From: Sphingobium subterraneum
Lineage (GTDB): Bacteria > Pseudomonadota > Alphaproteobacteria > Sphingomonadales > Sphingomonadaceae
Length of the DNA stretch: 64,000 bases
Reading direction: 5' to 3'
Assembly: GCF_014199435.1 (NCBI RefSeq)
Contig: NZ_JACIJP010000001.1
Location: forward strand, 558,001 to 622,000
Positions 27,296-36,391 of this stretch are shown here, in pieces (positions within the stretch are counted from its first letter, which is position 1; each line of letters opens with the position of its first letter). A program made the translations under genes and the position numbers. The notes under the pieces are model-generated. The model saw only the letters and a list, made by a program, of their open reading frames with translations, was not told where the DNA came from and ran no database searches.

Positions 27296-28272
27296 GGCCT
27301 TGTGACATCGACAGGCAGCCCCGGAAGCAGTCCACGCGTATCCGGTACGTCTACCTTGACTAGAAAGACTAGTCTTGCGCGGACATCCTGGGAGTAAATG
27401 ACAGGCGGGGTGAATTCCGCGTTCGGTGCCACGAAGCTAATCCTACCCTCTACTGCCTTTTCCATACTGTCGGATCGGACGAGCACCCTTGTTCCCACCC
27501 TGTAGACGGGCAGTTCTGCTTCCGTGACGAACATATGCACTTTCAGAGAGTTCGCAGGCAACAGCGCGAGAACCGGATTAGCCGAAGCTGCATATTCGCC
27601 GGGATTGAGGAAAGTCATGCTGACCTCGCCCCCGACGCCTGCCCGGATAACCCGTTGATCGAGGTTGTAAGTTGCTGAACTGCTGGCAGCGCGGGCGGCA
27701 TCGACCCCTGCTTGAGCGACCTCACGCGCAGCCGGCCTACCAGCTTGTCTGGCGACCACAATCTGTTCCTCGAACTGGCGCACTTGCGCCTCGGCCGACC
27801 GAAATGCGGCCTCGGCCTGGTCCCTTTGCTGTTTCGAGGCAAAGCCGTCATTGGCCAGTTTCCCAATGCGTTCATTCTGAAGACGGGTCAGCCGCAGCTG
27901 CGCACGCGCTTGATCGATCTGCGCTTCGATGGCCCTAATCTCCGGCACCCTGGCACCGGTCGAGATGTCGCGCTCCTGCGCCTCGGCCTGTACAACCTTG
28001 CTCCGAGCCGCATTCGATGCCGCGAGTTGTGACGAATCGTCGAGCGTGAAGAGGACGTCTCCCTTTAAGACTTTGCTGCCTGCCGCAACTGGCCTCGACA
28101 CTATCCAGCCCGCCAATGGTGCCGCAACATAAACCCATTCGACCTCAACATAGCCGATATGCGAATTGGCAGGCATACGCTGTTCGCAACCGGCGAGGAC
28201 GAGAAACATCAGGGCCGCAGTCGAGAGTCTAAAAACGGGCGTTCGCTTCCGATTTTCCACAATTCTCATCAT
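27292..28272 (-). CDS. HlyD-family membrane fusion lipoprotein (YbhG-like)
   Basis: Periplasmic adaptor of 326 residues connecting the ABC permease to an outer-membrane channel. A lipobox-like LVLAGC at residues 24-29 suggests lipid anchoring. A biotinyl-lipoyl-like half motif (VYVAAPLAGWIVSRPVAAG) at about residues 47-65 precedes a long coiled-coil hairpin at about residues 85-190, and the second half motif comes near residue 210. GGAG lies close upstream of the paired ATG codons. No TolC-like gene is seen in the window. Confidence 0.9.
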   Translation of the reverse strand: MMRIVENRKRTPVFRLSTAALMFLVLAGCEQRMPANSHIGYVEVEWVYVAAPLAGWIVSRPVAAGSKVLKGDVLFTLDDSSQLAASNAARSKVVQAEAQERDISTGARVPEIRAIEAQIDQARAQLRLTRLQNERIGKLANDGFASKQQRDQAEAAFRSAEAQVRQFEEQIVVARQAGRPAAREVAQAGVDAARAASSSATYNLDQRVIRAGVGGEVSMTFLNPGEYAASANPVLALLPANSLKVHMFVTEAELPVYRVGTRVLVRSDSMEKAVEGRISFVAPNAEFTPPVIYSQDVRARLVFLVKVDVPDTRGLLPGLPVDVTRP

Positions 28273-28293
28273 GACTCCAGAGAGGAAGGGGCG

Positions 28294-28344
28294 ATGAACA
28301 AGACGACAACTCAGCTTGCGATCCGCGCCCTGTTCCTAATTTGA
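28294..28344 (+). pseudogene. Possible remnant 5' end of a divergent gene
   Basis: A purine-rich ribosome site (GAGGAAGGGG) precedes an ATG that opens a 16-codon frame, MNKTTTQLAIRALFLI. It reads like the start of a signal peptide and then stops at 28342-28344, inside the end of the acyl-CoA dehydrogenase gene. Only 21 bp separate it from the membrane-fusion start on the other strand, a normal divergent layout for a regulator or TolC-like gene. It may mark a breakpoint at about 28335 where the rest of a gene was lost. Chance cannot be excluded. Confidence 0.25.
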
Positions 28345-30180
28345 ATTGCACGTTAGTTTGGTATGCCATGCTCGCTTGGCCTCAGTCTGCATATCCAGGC
28401 AGGCACGCAGGCATGTTTCAAATCCTCCTAGGGCATGGATCGGCGAACCGACCGGTAATTCAGAGCCCGTTATTGTCGCAACGGCCATCAGGACGTTCAG
28501 GACTCTTGCGCCCAGCATGCCAACCGCATACGACCAAACCATTTCATCCTGATCGGTGGGCTCTTTTGACGCAGGAAGGCCGAGCAGGCCCCGTCGCACC
28601 GGATCAATCAGAATTGCCCCAGCCGCTAAGCATTCCAACAAGGCGTAGGCCTTGGCAATGTCATGCCGGAACGCTCCGGCACGCCAAAGGCCTTGCGCTT
28701 GAAACGAAGTGACGACTTCTAGCAGGCTGACGGCGCACGCGGCGATGATGTCCAAGGGAACTCCAGCGAGTTCGGATAGCTCCAAGAACGTTTCCGGCAA
28801 TGCTAGCGTCCAGTTATCCCGAGTGCTTCGCATATGCTTCGCCATCGGATTTAAGGGATGGCGATACAAGTTTTGGAGCGATGAAAGCGAATGTCCGGGT
28901 TGTCGCTTCTGGTCGCGGCGGCGCGCTTCGCGTTCCACATGGGTCGCAAGCTCTTCTTCAACAACGTGGGACGTGCCGTCAAAAACGCTGTAGAGTAGAA
29001 TGTCGCGGGAAAGCTGCGCATAAGGCAAATCAGCAAGCAAGGCTCGCGCTCCGAGAATACGAGCGCCTTCACGAACCCCTTCCTCCGCCAGAGCGCAACC
29101 CGCTGATTTCGCTGCCGCTGTTGCAGCAGCGGCTCCCGGCCCGAGCATGTTGACGGCTGCTACCGCGTGGATCGAGATAGCCGCAACGAGGCGATCAAGC
29201 GCTTCGAGCGCGAGTAGATGTTCGGCGATTGGTAAAAGGGCCGCAATTGGGCGACCGTATAGGAACTTCTCTCGCGCATAAACGCTCGCAAGCTGCCGGG
29301 CACGTGATATTGTTCCCGATGACAGCGCAGCGATGCCTCCGCGAGAGCAGGTCAGGGTCCTGCGAATGATGGGAAAGCCCTCCCCTTCGCGGCCAATCAC
29401 ACGATCCACCCCAACGATTGCATCGACGAAGCTCACCCCGGCGATGTCAGCGGCAGGCGCCGGCAGAGTTCGCCAGCGGTCAGCAGTGACCGTAGCATCG
29501 CCGCGCGGCACAACGAATAGGGTGAAGTCACCCATTTCTTCCATTGGGCTTCGCCGATCACTGAGCCTGTCACACCGCGTTCTCGCCAACGTTACCAGTA
29601 GGTCGTGATGCGTCCCGCCATTAATGAGGTCCTTTGCGCCGGTCAGGCAGTAACGCGAGATCTCTTGATTCCCGTCACGAACCGGCACGGCTGTGAGCTG
29701 GCCGCCGAGAAGATCGGAACCGGACGTAAGCTCAGTAAGCAAGAGCGATAGGAATTGGCCCGCCCGGACGCCTGCGAATACGTCGGCTGATAGCGCTGGA
29801 TCGGCTGCAAGATAGATCGGTAGGAGTGCGAGAACATTCACGCCGACCGTAATGCCAAGACTGCCGGAGCGTTGCGCAAGCATGCAAATCAGCGCGGTGA
29901 CCTCCGGATAGCTCGCCCCCGCCGGTCCGCCCGATCCGTCCACCAAGAACTTTCCCAACCCGGCTGTGTGCAAGGCGCGCAGCGCTGTGTCAGGATATCG
30001 CCCCTCCCGTTCGTCGCGAAGCAAGGAAGCAGAAACCTCCGGCGTGTCCAGCGCATCACTCATCCGTTCGATCGGATGTGCGGACAACGGCCAAGGCGAA
30101 TAACGGAACCAGGCTGCCTGATCGGGATGCATCATCAGGCGGCTTACTTCACGCGCACGGGCATCAGCAAGTGACCTCAT
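28336..30180 (-). CDS. Acyl-CoA/acyl-carrier dehydrogenase with long C-terminal extension
   Basis: FAD-dependent acyl dehydrogenase fold, presumably acting on a carrier-bound acyl group. It is 614 residues from the ATG chosen (a GTG at 30222 is the alternative; neither has a clear ribosome site). The N-terminal 400 residues show ACAD features: LLLTELTSGSDLLGG (middle domain), LTGAKDLINGG, GREGEGFPIIRRTLTCSRGG, and YAREKFLYGRPIAALLPIAEHL in the C-terminal helical domain. FDGTSHVVEEELATHV is the equivalent of the usual EGT motif. About 190 extra residues follow, unlike the usual 380-residue enzymes. It lies directly downstream of the PKS gene. Confidence 0.85.
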   Translation of the reverse strand: MRSLADARAREVSRLMMHPDQAAWFRYSPWPLSAHPIERMSDALDTPEVSASLLRDEREGRYPDTALRALHTAGLGKFLVDGSGGPAGASYPEVTALICMLAQRSGSLGITVGVNVLALLPIYLAADPALSADVFAGVRAGQFLSLLLTELTSGSDLLGGQLTAVPVRDGNQEISRYCLTGAKDLINGGTHHDLLVTLARTRCDRLSDRRSPMEEMGDFTLFVVPRGDATVTADRWRTLPAPAADIAGVSFVDAIVGVDRVIGREGEGFPIIRRTLTCSRGGIAALSSGTISRARQLASVYAREKFLYGRPIAALLPIAEHLLALEALDRLVAAISIHAVAAVNMLGPGAAAATAAAKSAGCALAEEGVREGARILGARALLADLPYAQLSRDILLYSVFDGTSHVVEEELATHVEREARRRDQKRQPGHSLSSLQNLYRHPLNPMAKHMRSTRDNWTLALPETFLELSELAGVPLDIIAACAVSLLEVVTSFQAQGLWRAGAFRHDIAKAYALLECLAAGAILIDPVRRGLLGLPASKEPTDQDEMVWSYAVGMLGARVLNVLMAVATITGSELPVGSPIHALGGFETCLRACLDMQTEAKRAWHTKLTCNSN

Positions 30181-30304
30181 GCAGGGTAACTCATCATACT
30201 TCCACCACCATCCCCAGCACACAAGATCATAAAATGTCCCCCCCTAAGGCCGATCACCACCCGTGGGGCGCCGCCACCGTACCCACCTTGATGAGATCAG
30301 ATGG

Positions 30305-33300
30305 CTACTCAAATCCCAATTTAGAAGAGAGCACTGATGTCACGTCGATATGGCGCGCGCCCGTGACGGGGCTGCAATCGAGTGCACAACCGTCACCTTC
30401 GATCTGTTTCGCTATCATGCTCGCGACAGAGTGGATGGTCGATCCATCGAGCAATGCGTGAAACGAAATCTCGACAGCCAATCGTTCCTCAATCTCGATC
30501 TTGAAGTCGATCGCGTTTATTGAGTCGAGGCCGAGGCTGGCGAGTTCTGCAGACGGATCAATTTCTTCCGCGCTACGTTCCAGAAATCTTGCGACAGTGT
30601 CGCGAAGATATAGCGTTAAGATCGTGCTTCTTTCTGCAAAAGTCAGCCGCTCCAGTTCCCGGCGCATCGTCGTATCCGCCTGAACGCCGATGGCTCCATC
30701 CGACGGGGAGAGTGCTCCATCGGCACCGACAATTATGTTGGCGCGATTGGGGGAGAAGCGGCAGTCCCGTAAAACGACCAGCGCGTCCTCGGGATCGATG
30801 AACGCGATTCCGGCCTTCTCTAGCTCCGAAGAATGCCGCGAACGTGCCGCCATCCCTATCCTTCGCCACGGCCCCCATTCCATGACGAGCGACGCCCCGC
30901 GGCCTTGGTCCCGTCTCGCCATGTAGGATTCAAGCGCAGCGTTCGCGACGGCATAACCGACCCCACCTTGCGAATACAGCCCCAACCGTGCCGCCGGAGA
31001 AGATACGGCGATAAAGCATTTGAGAGCATCGCTTCCGAACGCATTTTCAAGCGCAATGGCTCCGTCGCGTTTTACACGAACGGCAGCCTCAATGGCTTCG
31101 ATCTGCACCGTTCGTATTGCCCCGCCACACGGAATGCCGGCGAGATGGATGATAGTACTCACAGGCAAGTGCGGTGTGGAATCCATCGCGGCCCGTAAGG
31201 CATGCGCATCTGCGACATCGCAGGCGATCAACTTGACGGACGCATTTTTTTGCTTCGCCAGTGCGCAAAGCGCGTGAAACTCCGGCTCATCCTGCATCGA
31301 AGCCGGGTTTCTGGCGATTAGCAACACCTCCCCGGCCCCACCCTCGAGGGCCCACTGCGCAAAAACAAGGCCAAGGCCGCCAGTGCCGCCGGACAAGGCG
31401 ACCGCATGGTCGAAATCGAAACCTAAGTCGAAACGCTTCACGCGCTCTCGATTGGTATCGACGCGCGGCACGAGGTTGAAGGCCCCATCGATGTCTAGCT
31501 CCACATCGGTGTTCCGATTTGCCGGGACTTCGAGAACATCCATAATTAGATTCGCATCTACCGCCTCCTCCGAGGTCGCGAAAATCACGGCCCCAGCCAA
31601 CCTCGGGATTTCAACGCGTAGCGTTCGGAAGAGCGCAGCCAGGGGGGAGGCAGACGCTGACTGCGGCTCTAGCTGATTGGGGTCGGTAAGGATCAAAAGA
31701 CTGCAGGGAGCGTCCAGATTTGAAATTACGGCGCGAACCACGATGTCGTGATAGGGTTGATACGTGCTGATAACATTCTGATCTATCGAGGGAGACATCC
31801 GCTCGTCCGACACGAACAACAAGCCGGAATCCCCTTTGCCCTCCTCCACGAATTGCTGAAAGTTGGCTTCCTTCAAGTCTGCACAACGGAAAATGACGTC
31901 TGGAAACGCTTCATTCAGGCGATCTCGGACAATTTCCGCAAAACCATGCGATCTGGAATCGTGAAGCAGAAGATAATGCTTGCCCTGTCTCTGGCCTCTG
32001 AGACCAGGGCGGATTGCTTCCCGATCGAAAACTATGGTTTCAATCGGCCGCGCCTCGTGGCGATACCTTGTAACGATCCCATTCGTTTCATCAGGATCGG
32101 TCGCGCGGACACCAACGTCATCGTGTCGCTCTGATGGCCAGAAGGCGCTTCGCGCGAACGGATAGCCCGGATAAGGTGTGAAATTGCCGCCTGCGGGAAA
32201 AAGGATCGAAAAATCCGGATCCTGTCCGTTCGCCCAGGCCGTAACCGCAGCACCTACGACTGCCCCACCGTCAATGTCCAACAGATTCGCAGGGGCATCC
32301 TTCGCATCCGCAACCGTCAAGAGGTGCGCGACGAGGCTGTTCAAATCGCGGTGCATGGGCACGACCGCTCGCCGGGTATAATGACGTCGTCGACATGCCA
32401 AGCTGAAAGCAAGTGCTTCAGGGCACGTACCGCTCGCGAGCAACTCTGCGCACCCGCGAGCGAAACGCGCCAAGCCGTCTGGAGTCTCCGCGGACAATAG
32501 CAACGGCATATCCGGCCGATTTTGCCCTTCGTGCTGGTGAGACGTGTTGCCGAGCACGAAATGCGCGTTGCTACCGCCAATCCCGAAGGAACTGACGCCG
32601 CCATACCGCTTTCCCGGCTTGAGCGCGTGAGGTTGCAGAGCTGGCCGCAGCGCCGTGCCGCCGATGGCAATCTTTTCGTTAAGGCTGATGAAATGAAGCG
32701 TCGACGGTACGATTTCGTGATAGAGGGCCAAGGCCGCCTTGTGGATGCCCAGAATACCCGAGGCCGCTTCCAAGTGGCCCAGGTTCGTCTTTGCCGATCC
32801 CATGAGAACGGTACGATCATCGCCATCTTGCGGACCGGTCAAATCCGAGAGCGCGTTCACCTCGATGGGGTCGCCCAAGGCCGTACCGGTTCCGTGCAAT
32901 TCGAAGAAGTCGATCCGCGATGGGGCGACGCCGGCCATGGAGCATGCGCGCGACACAACCTCTTTTTGCGCTCGTCCGTTAGGCGCAGTTATGCCATTGC
33001 TCCTCCCGTCGTTATTCATCGCCCAGCCCTCGATCAGCGCATAGGAGCGGTCACGATCTCGCCGGGCATCAGCTAGGCGCTTCAGGACAACCAGGCCGAT
33101 ACCCTCGCCCCGGACATAACCGCTTGCGCGTGCATCCATGGTCATGCACCGTTCGGTCGTAGATAAGGCGCCCATCGAGTCCAGCATTTCACCGATCTGA
33201 TCGGACAGTATCAGGTTGGCTCCACCCGCGATGATCAAGTCCACCGTCCCGAGCGCCAACAGATCGCACGCTTGGTGGACGGCTGTGGCAGACGATGAAC

Positions 33301-34150
33301 AAGCCGTGTCGACGACCAGGCTCGGGCCACTCCAATCGAAAAAATAGGACAACCGGTTTGCACAAAACGAGGGTGCGGAACCGGTAAGCCGAGACCGGAC
33401 CGAAGCCGATCCGCCTGAAAGGCTGGCGAGTGCGAACTCACTGCCTGAAACACCGATCACCACGCCGCAGCGCTGCCCGTCGAGTGCCCTTGGGTCGATG
33501 CCGGCATCATCCAAAGCATCGACCGCGACCTCGAGCAGGAGGCGCTGCATCGGATCCATGTGTCGCACCTCGTCCGGCGCGAGACCGAAATAGGCAGCAT
33601 CGAATCCGGCTATGTCATCGAGATATCCGCCTTGCCTTCGCGGCGACGACACGCCCGATAGACCGAGACGCTCTCTCGGGAAATGACCGATGACATCGAT
33701 ACCGTCGGCGAATAATCCCCACAATTGTCGGGGCGTCTCAGCCCCCGGATAACGACAGCCCATGCCGATTATGGCGATGCCGCCGCCATCTCGCTCATGG
33801 GTCGGCTCGACGTGATGGGCACATGCATCCTCCCCCCGTGCAAGGCCAAGACTCAATGCGCGAATTGTCGGATATTGGTAGAAGTCGGCAACATCTATGG
33901 CGCTTCCGATTTCGTCTTCCACCTTCCCAAGCAGATCGAGCCCGTCCGTCGAAGAGAGCCCGAGGTCGGAGAAGGGGACGTCGATATTGATTTCGCTTGG
34001 CGAGAGATCGAGAATAATCGCAACCTCGGCCTTCAGGAAATCAGCAATAGCCTGTGGGTCTGACCGGGCGAGCGCAGACACGGGGCTGCTTATCAGACCG
34101 ACACGACTTTCCGCAGGCATTGATGATTCTGGAGAATCCTCGTTCACCAT
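30305..34150 (-). CDS. AT-less modular polyketide synthase (ACP-KS-KR-ACP)
   Basis: Modular PKS of 1281 residues. An N-terminal carrier domain at about residues 30-105 has its attachment Ser at about residue 67 (LGLSSTD). The ketosynthase spans about 122-545 with an intact triad: Cys284 in TACSSS, His419 in LHGTGT and His459 in NLGHLEA. The post-KS linker ends YPGYPFARSAFW near residue 650. No acyltransferase domain is present. The ketoreductase region at about 700-1130 has the NADPH motif SGGTGGLGL and catalytic AVSSPA/YAVANAA. The C-terminal carrier has Ser1210 in LGLDSIN. No thioesterase is present. Extender loading must come in trans. The stop is 82 bp before the dehydrogenase region. Confidence 0.95.
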   Translation of the reverse strand: MVNEDSPESSMPAESRVGLISSPVSALARSDPQAIADFLKAEVAIILDLSPSEINIDVPFSDLGLSSTDGLDLLGKVEDEIGSAIDVADFYQYPTIRALSLGLARGEDACAHHVEPTHERDGGGIAIIGMGCRYPGAETPRQLWGLFADGIDVIGHFPRERLGLSGVSSPRRQGGYLDDIAGFDAAYFGLAPDEVRHMDPMQRLLLEVAVDALDDAGIDPRALDGQRCGVVIGVSGSEFALASLSGGSASVRSRLTGSAPSFCANRLSYFFDWSGPSLVVDTACSSSATAVHQACDLLALGTVDLIIAGGANLILSDQIGEMLDSMGALSTTERCMTMDARASGYVRGEGIGLVVLKRLADARRDRDRSYALIEGWAMNNDGRSNGITAPNGRAQKEVVSRACSMAGVAPSRIDFFELHGTGTALGDPIEVNALSDLTGPQDGDDRTVLMGSAKTNLGHLEAASGILGIHKAALALYHEIVPSTLHFISLNEKIAIGGTALRPALQPHALKPGKRYGGVSSFGIGGSNAHFVLGNTSHQHEGQNRPDMPLLLSAETPDGLARFARGCAELLASGTCPEALAFSLACRRRHYTRRAVVPMHRDLNSLVAHLLTVADAKDAPANLLDIDGGAVVGAAVTAWANGQDPDFSILFPAGGNFTPYPGYPFARSAFWPSERHDDVGVRATDPDETNGIVTRYRHEARPIETIVFDREAIRPGLRGQRQGKHYLLLHDSRSHGFAEIVRDRLNEAFPDVIFRCADLKEANFQQFVEEGKGDSGLLFVSDERMSPSIDQNVISTYQPYHDIVVRAVISNLDAPCSLLILTDPNQLEPQSASASPLAALFRTLRVEIPRLAGAVIFATSEEAVDANLIMDVLEVPANRNTDVELDIDGAFNLVPRVDTNRERVKRFDLGFDFDHAVALSGGTGGLGLVFAQWALEGGAGEVLLIARNPASMQDEPEFHALCALAKQKNASVKLIACDVADAHALRAAMDSTPHLPVSTIIHLAGIPCGGAIRTVQIEAIEAAVRVKRDGAIALENAFGSDALKCFIAVSSPAARLGLYSQGGVGYAVANAALESYMARRDQGRGASLVMEWGPWRRIGMAARSRHSSELEKAGIAFIDPEDALVVLRDCRFSPNRANIIVGADGALSPSDGAIGVQADTTMRRELERLTFAERSTILTLYLRDTVARFLERSAEEIDPSAELASLGLDSINAIDFKIEIEERLAVEISFHALLDGSTIHSVASMIAKQIEGDGCALDCSPVTGARHIDVTSVLSSKLGFE

Positions 34151-34151
34151 C

Positions 34152-34949
34152 TTAAGCCCTTTCAGCCTTCGCGCTTTGAATTCGGGCTATATCCCCTCTG
34201 GTAACGCCGAAAGTCTTGAGTGTTGGGAAGATGATATGTCGCATGAACTGCTCTCGCGTGAGGCCGGCGTCCGGCGTGGCAAGACGATCTTGATAGTTCG
34301 GCATTATGTCAGAGCCAGGCATGCTGAATGATCCGAGCACGGACACAATATCCTCAGTTGCACCATCTCGATCATCGTCGAGCTCGTATTGAACAATTTT
34401 ACGATAAAATCCACAATGCGCTGCCTCATCGCGAGCAATCAATTCCATTACTCGCATGAGGACTGTATTTTCGGCTAACTTTGCACGATCATATTGTTTC
34501 CTGTATATATGATAGGTTAGCAGCTCCTGAAAAGCGCCATAAATTGTTGTCTGCCTTAAAGTGATCGTACGAGATTGCCAACGCTGCTCAAGAACACTTT
34601 CTTCAAACTTCATATATTCTTCAGTGGTCCGTAGACCGGACCGGACGAGATACTCCCGAAACACCAAAGCGTGCTTCGATTCTTCGTAGGCCCAGTTAGC
34701 TGCGAACCATGCCTGACCAAATATCTCTCGCGAAATATTGACCCCTTCTGCAATATAATCGGGAAGATACAATTCGACGCCGCAATAAGTCTCAAGACGC
34801 ATGGCGTCGCCTTCGTTGTTTAAACGAGGATCGAGATCATCCCACGGGATATCATCCCAAATGTTCCACCGTCGCTTCTTTTCCGCGAGTTCGAAGAACT
34901 CCATGTAAGCGCGGTACATGGCTTCTTTGCGCTGATAGCTGACGGCCAT
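34152..34949 (-). CDS. Acyl-ACP desaturase (soluble di-iron, FA_desaturase_2 type)
   Basis: Would introduce a cis double bond into an ACP-bound acyl chain using O2 and ferredoxin. It is 265 residues from the ATG 7 bp after the ACP stop (an upstream ATG inside the ACP gene is less likely). Di-iron ligands are visible: Glu59 in GVELYLPD, Glu90/His93 in YEESKHALVF, Glu142 in AFQELLTYH, and Glu175/His178 in ARDEAAHCGFY. This is the helix-bundle pattern of stearoyl-ACP desaturases. It is flanked by a free ACP gene upstream and the PKS gene (1 bp gap) downstream, so the likely substrate is carrier-bound within this pathway. Confidence 0.93.
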   Translation of the reverse strand: MAVSYQRKEAMYRAYMEFFELAEKKRRWNIWDDIPWDDLDPRLNNEGDAMRLETYCGVELYLPDYIAEGVNISREIFGQAWFAANWAYEESKHALVFREYLVRSGLRTTEEYMKFEESVLEQRWQSRTITLRQTTIYGAFQELLTYHIYRKQYDRAKLAENTVLMRVMELIARDEAAHCGFYRKIVQYELDDDRDGATEDIVSVLGSFSMPGSDIMPNYQDRLATPDAGLTREQFMRHIIFPTLKTFGVTRGDIARIQSAKAERA

Positions 34950-34956
34950 GTGAGGA

Positions 34957-35226
34957 TCACTTCTCGTTAAAAGCCTGAGGGTCGATCGTGCCATGCTCGC
35001 GAACCAACTGAATCAAGTCCTGTACCTTGACAACCTTCGCCAATCGATCATCCGGAAACGACGCCTTCGCTGCTTCTTCAAGATAGGCGGCGGCTTCCAA
35101 CAGTTTGATCGAATTCAGACCCAAATCAGAAATTTCCGTCGCTGGCGTCATTCGATCAATTGAATCGCTGCATTCCGGTGCTGCCTGACGCAAGGCAGCA
35201 GCCACTAAATTAGTCTCCGCTTGCAC
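34957..35226 (-). CDS. Free-standing acyl carrier protein
   Basis: ACP of 89 residues with the phosphopantetheine attachment Ser in ISDLGLNSIKLLEAAAYLE at about residue 39. The acidic helix II expected in an ACP follows. It would be activated by the PPTase encoded upstream at 36392-37183 and likely carries the acyl chain for the desaturase (next gene) and the CFA-type transferase (previous gene). The gene has 245 bp of non-coding sequence upstream, so it may have its own promoter. Confidence 0.92.
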   Translation of the reverse strand: MQAETNLVAAALRQAAPECSDSIDRMTPATEISDLGLNSIKLLEAAAYLEEAAKASFPDDRLAKVVKVQDLIQLVREHGTIDPQAFNEK

Positions 35227-35471
35227 AAATACCCCCCTCTGTCATCCTTCAGAAATTCCCATATCTCGTTAAATCGGCACTGTACCGCACCTTGACTTCA
35301 GGCCGAATAAATCAAGTGTCGATTCTCCCATCCTTTCTAAACCATGTCTGCTTGGTCGCAAGCAAATCAGCAAAGAAATATCTTGTGAATAGCTTTGCAC
35401 CGTCAAGAAACTGACCTTGGTCGCCTCATTAGCCCATAATAGGCAGATGACGCCCTGCCGCCGCACTGTCT
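35227..35471 (-). other. Non-coding interval upstream of the ACP gene
   Basis: A 245-bp gap, the largest inside the core cluster, and AT-richer than the flanking genes. It probably carries the 3' end signal of the methyltransferase gene and a promoter for ACP-desaturase-PKS. I could not fix -35/-10 boxes with confidence. A 65-codon frame inside it looks spurious. Confidence 0.4.
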
Positions 35472-36323
35472 TCAGCGATCGATCCGCCTAAGCGAGAATT
35501 GCCCCAGCGATCCGTAGCCTTCGCTGAATGCTTCAGAAATTCGTCGAAAATAACGTTCGTATTCGGCGAACCGCTGCCGACCCCATCGCTCTACAACAGC
35601 TTGCTCATTGCTTACCAAGCGGTCATGCCAAGCCGCGCAGGTGAGAGCATAATGCTCCCTTCGAGTGTGCATCTCGACGATCTCCCAAAAAGGGGATGCC
35701 GCGATGTAAACTTCCTCAAAACGTGGCGCTGTAGCTCCAGGGAATATCCCATGTATCACCGATCCAATATCACGAATGAAATTCAGATCTCGCGGCAATC
35801 TGGTCTGAATTACGGACTGCAATCCTAGATAGGCCCCTGGCTTCGTCCACTTCCAAGCCTTGCTGAAAAACTCGCGGTACAGGTCTATACTTTCACCAGT
35901 CCGGGCCTGCGTCGGCGTGGCAATGTGCTCAAACATGCCTATGCTGACCACAGCGTCAAATAAGCGATCGGGCACATAATCACGAAAGTCGGTAAGCTGA
36001 ACTTCTATCTTCGACGAGCGGAACTGCTGAGCTTCCTGAAATTGCTGCTCAGAGAGCGTTATTCCTATCGCGCGGGACGCTTGCCGTTCATTTGCGAGAA
36101 AAGCCAAGTTTCCGCCCCATCCGCAACCAATGTCCAGGACCGCCTGTCCCGCCGTGACGTGCGCCGCGTCCGCTATGAAATGCAGCTTCTTCCCCTGCGC
36201 GCTATCCAGATCGGTTGTGCCGTCAAACAGGGCGCAGGAATAGATCTTCCGTGAATCGAGGAACATATCGTAAAATTGATTGTCAATACCGTAAGAAACC
36301 TCGACCTCATTAATATCCGACAT
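35472..36323 (-). CDS. Cyclopropane/mycolic-acid-type acyl methyltransferase
   Basis: SAM-dependent transferase of the CFA synthase superfamily that would add a methylene or methyl to a double bond. The ATG preceded by GGGG gives 283 residues. That is the length of mycobacterial CmaA/MmaA enzymes, which work on AcpM-bound chains, rather than the roughly 380 residues of phospholipid CFA synthases. Visible landmarks are IYSCALFDG (residues 27-35), SAQGKKL, the SAM motif LDIGCGWGG (63-71), GITLSEQQ, and SIGMFEHI (127-134) with the conserved active-site Glu. It lies next to the ACP and desaturase genes, which would supply an unsaturated ACP substrate. Confidence 0.93.
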   Translation of the reverse strand: MSDINEVEVSYGIDNQFYDMFLDSRKIYSCALFDGTTDLDSAQGKKLHFIADAAHVTAGQAVLDIGCGWGGNLAFLANERQASRAIGITLSEQQFQEAQQFRSSKIEVQLTDFRDYVPDRLFDAVVSIGMFEHIATPTQARTGESIDLYREFFSKAWKWTKPGAYLGLQSVIQTRLPRDLNFIRDIGSVIHGIFPGATAPRFEEVYIAASPFWEIVEMHTRREHYALTCAAWHDRLVSNEQAVVERWGRQRFAEYERYFRRISEAFSEGYGSLGQFSLRRIDR

Positions 36324-36391
36324 GATAAACCCCAAAAAAAAAGGAAGGATCAGAACTGAATTCGTGTTGAAGGCGTGATGGTGCAGGCTCC

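Noticed and set aside
35269..35466. A 65-codon minus-strand frame upstream of the ACP gene
   Set aside because: No ribosome site or family resemblance; the interval is better read as non-coding.
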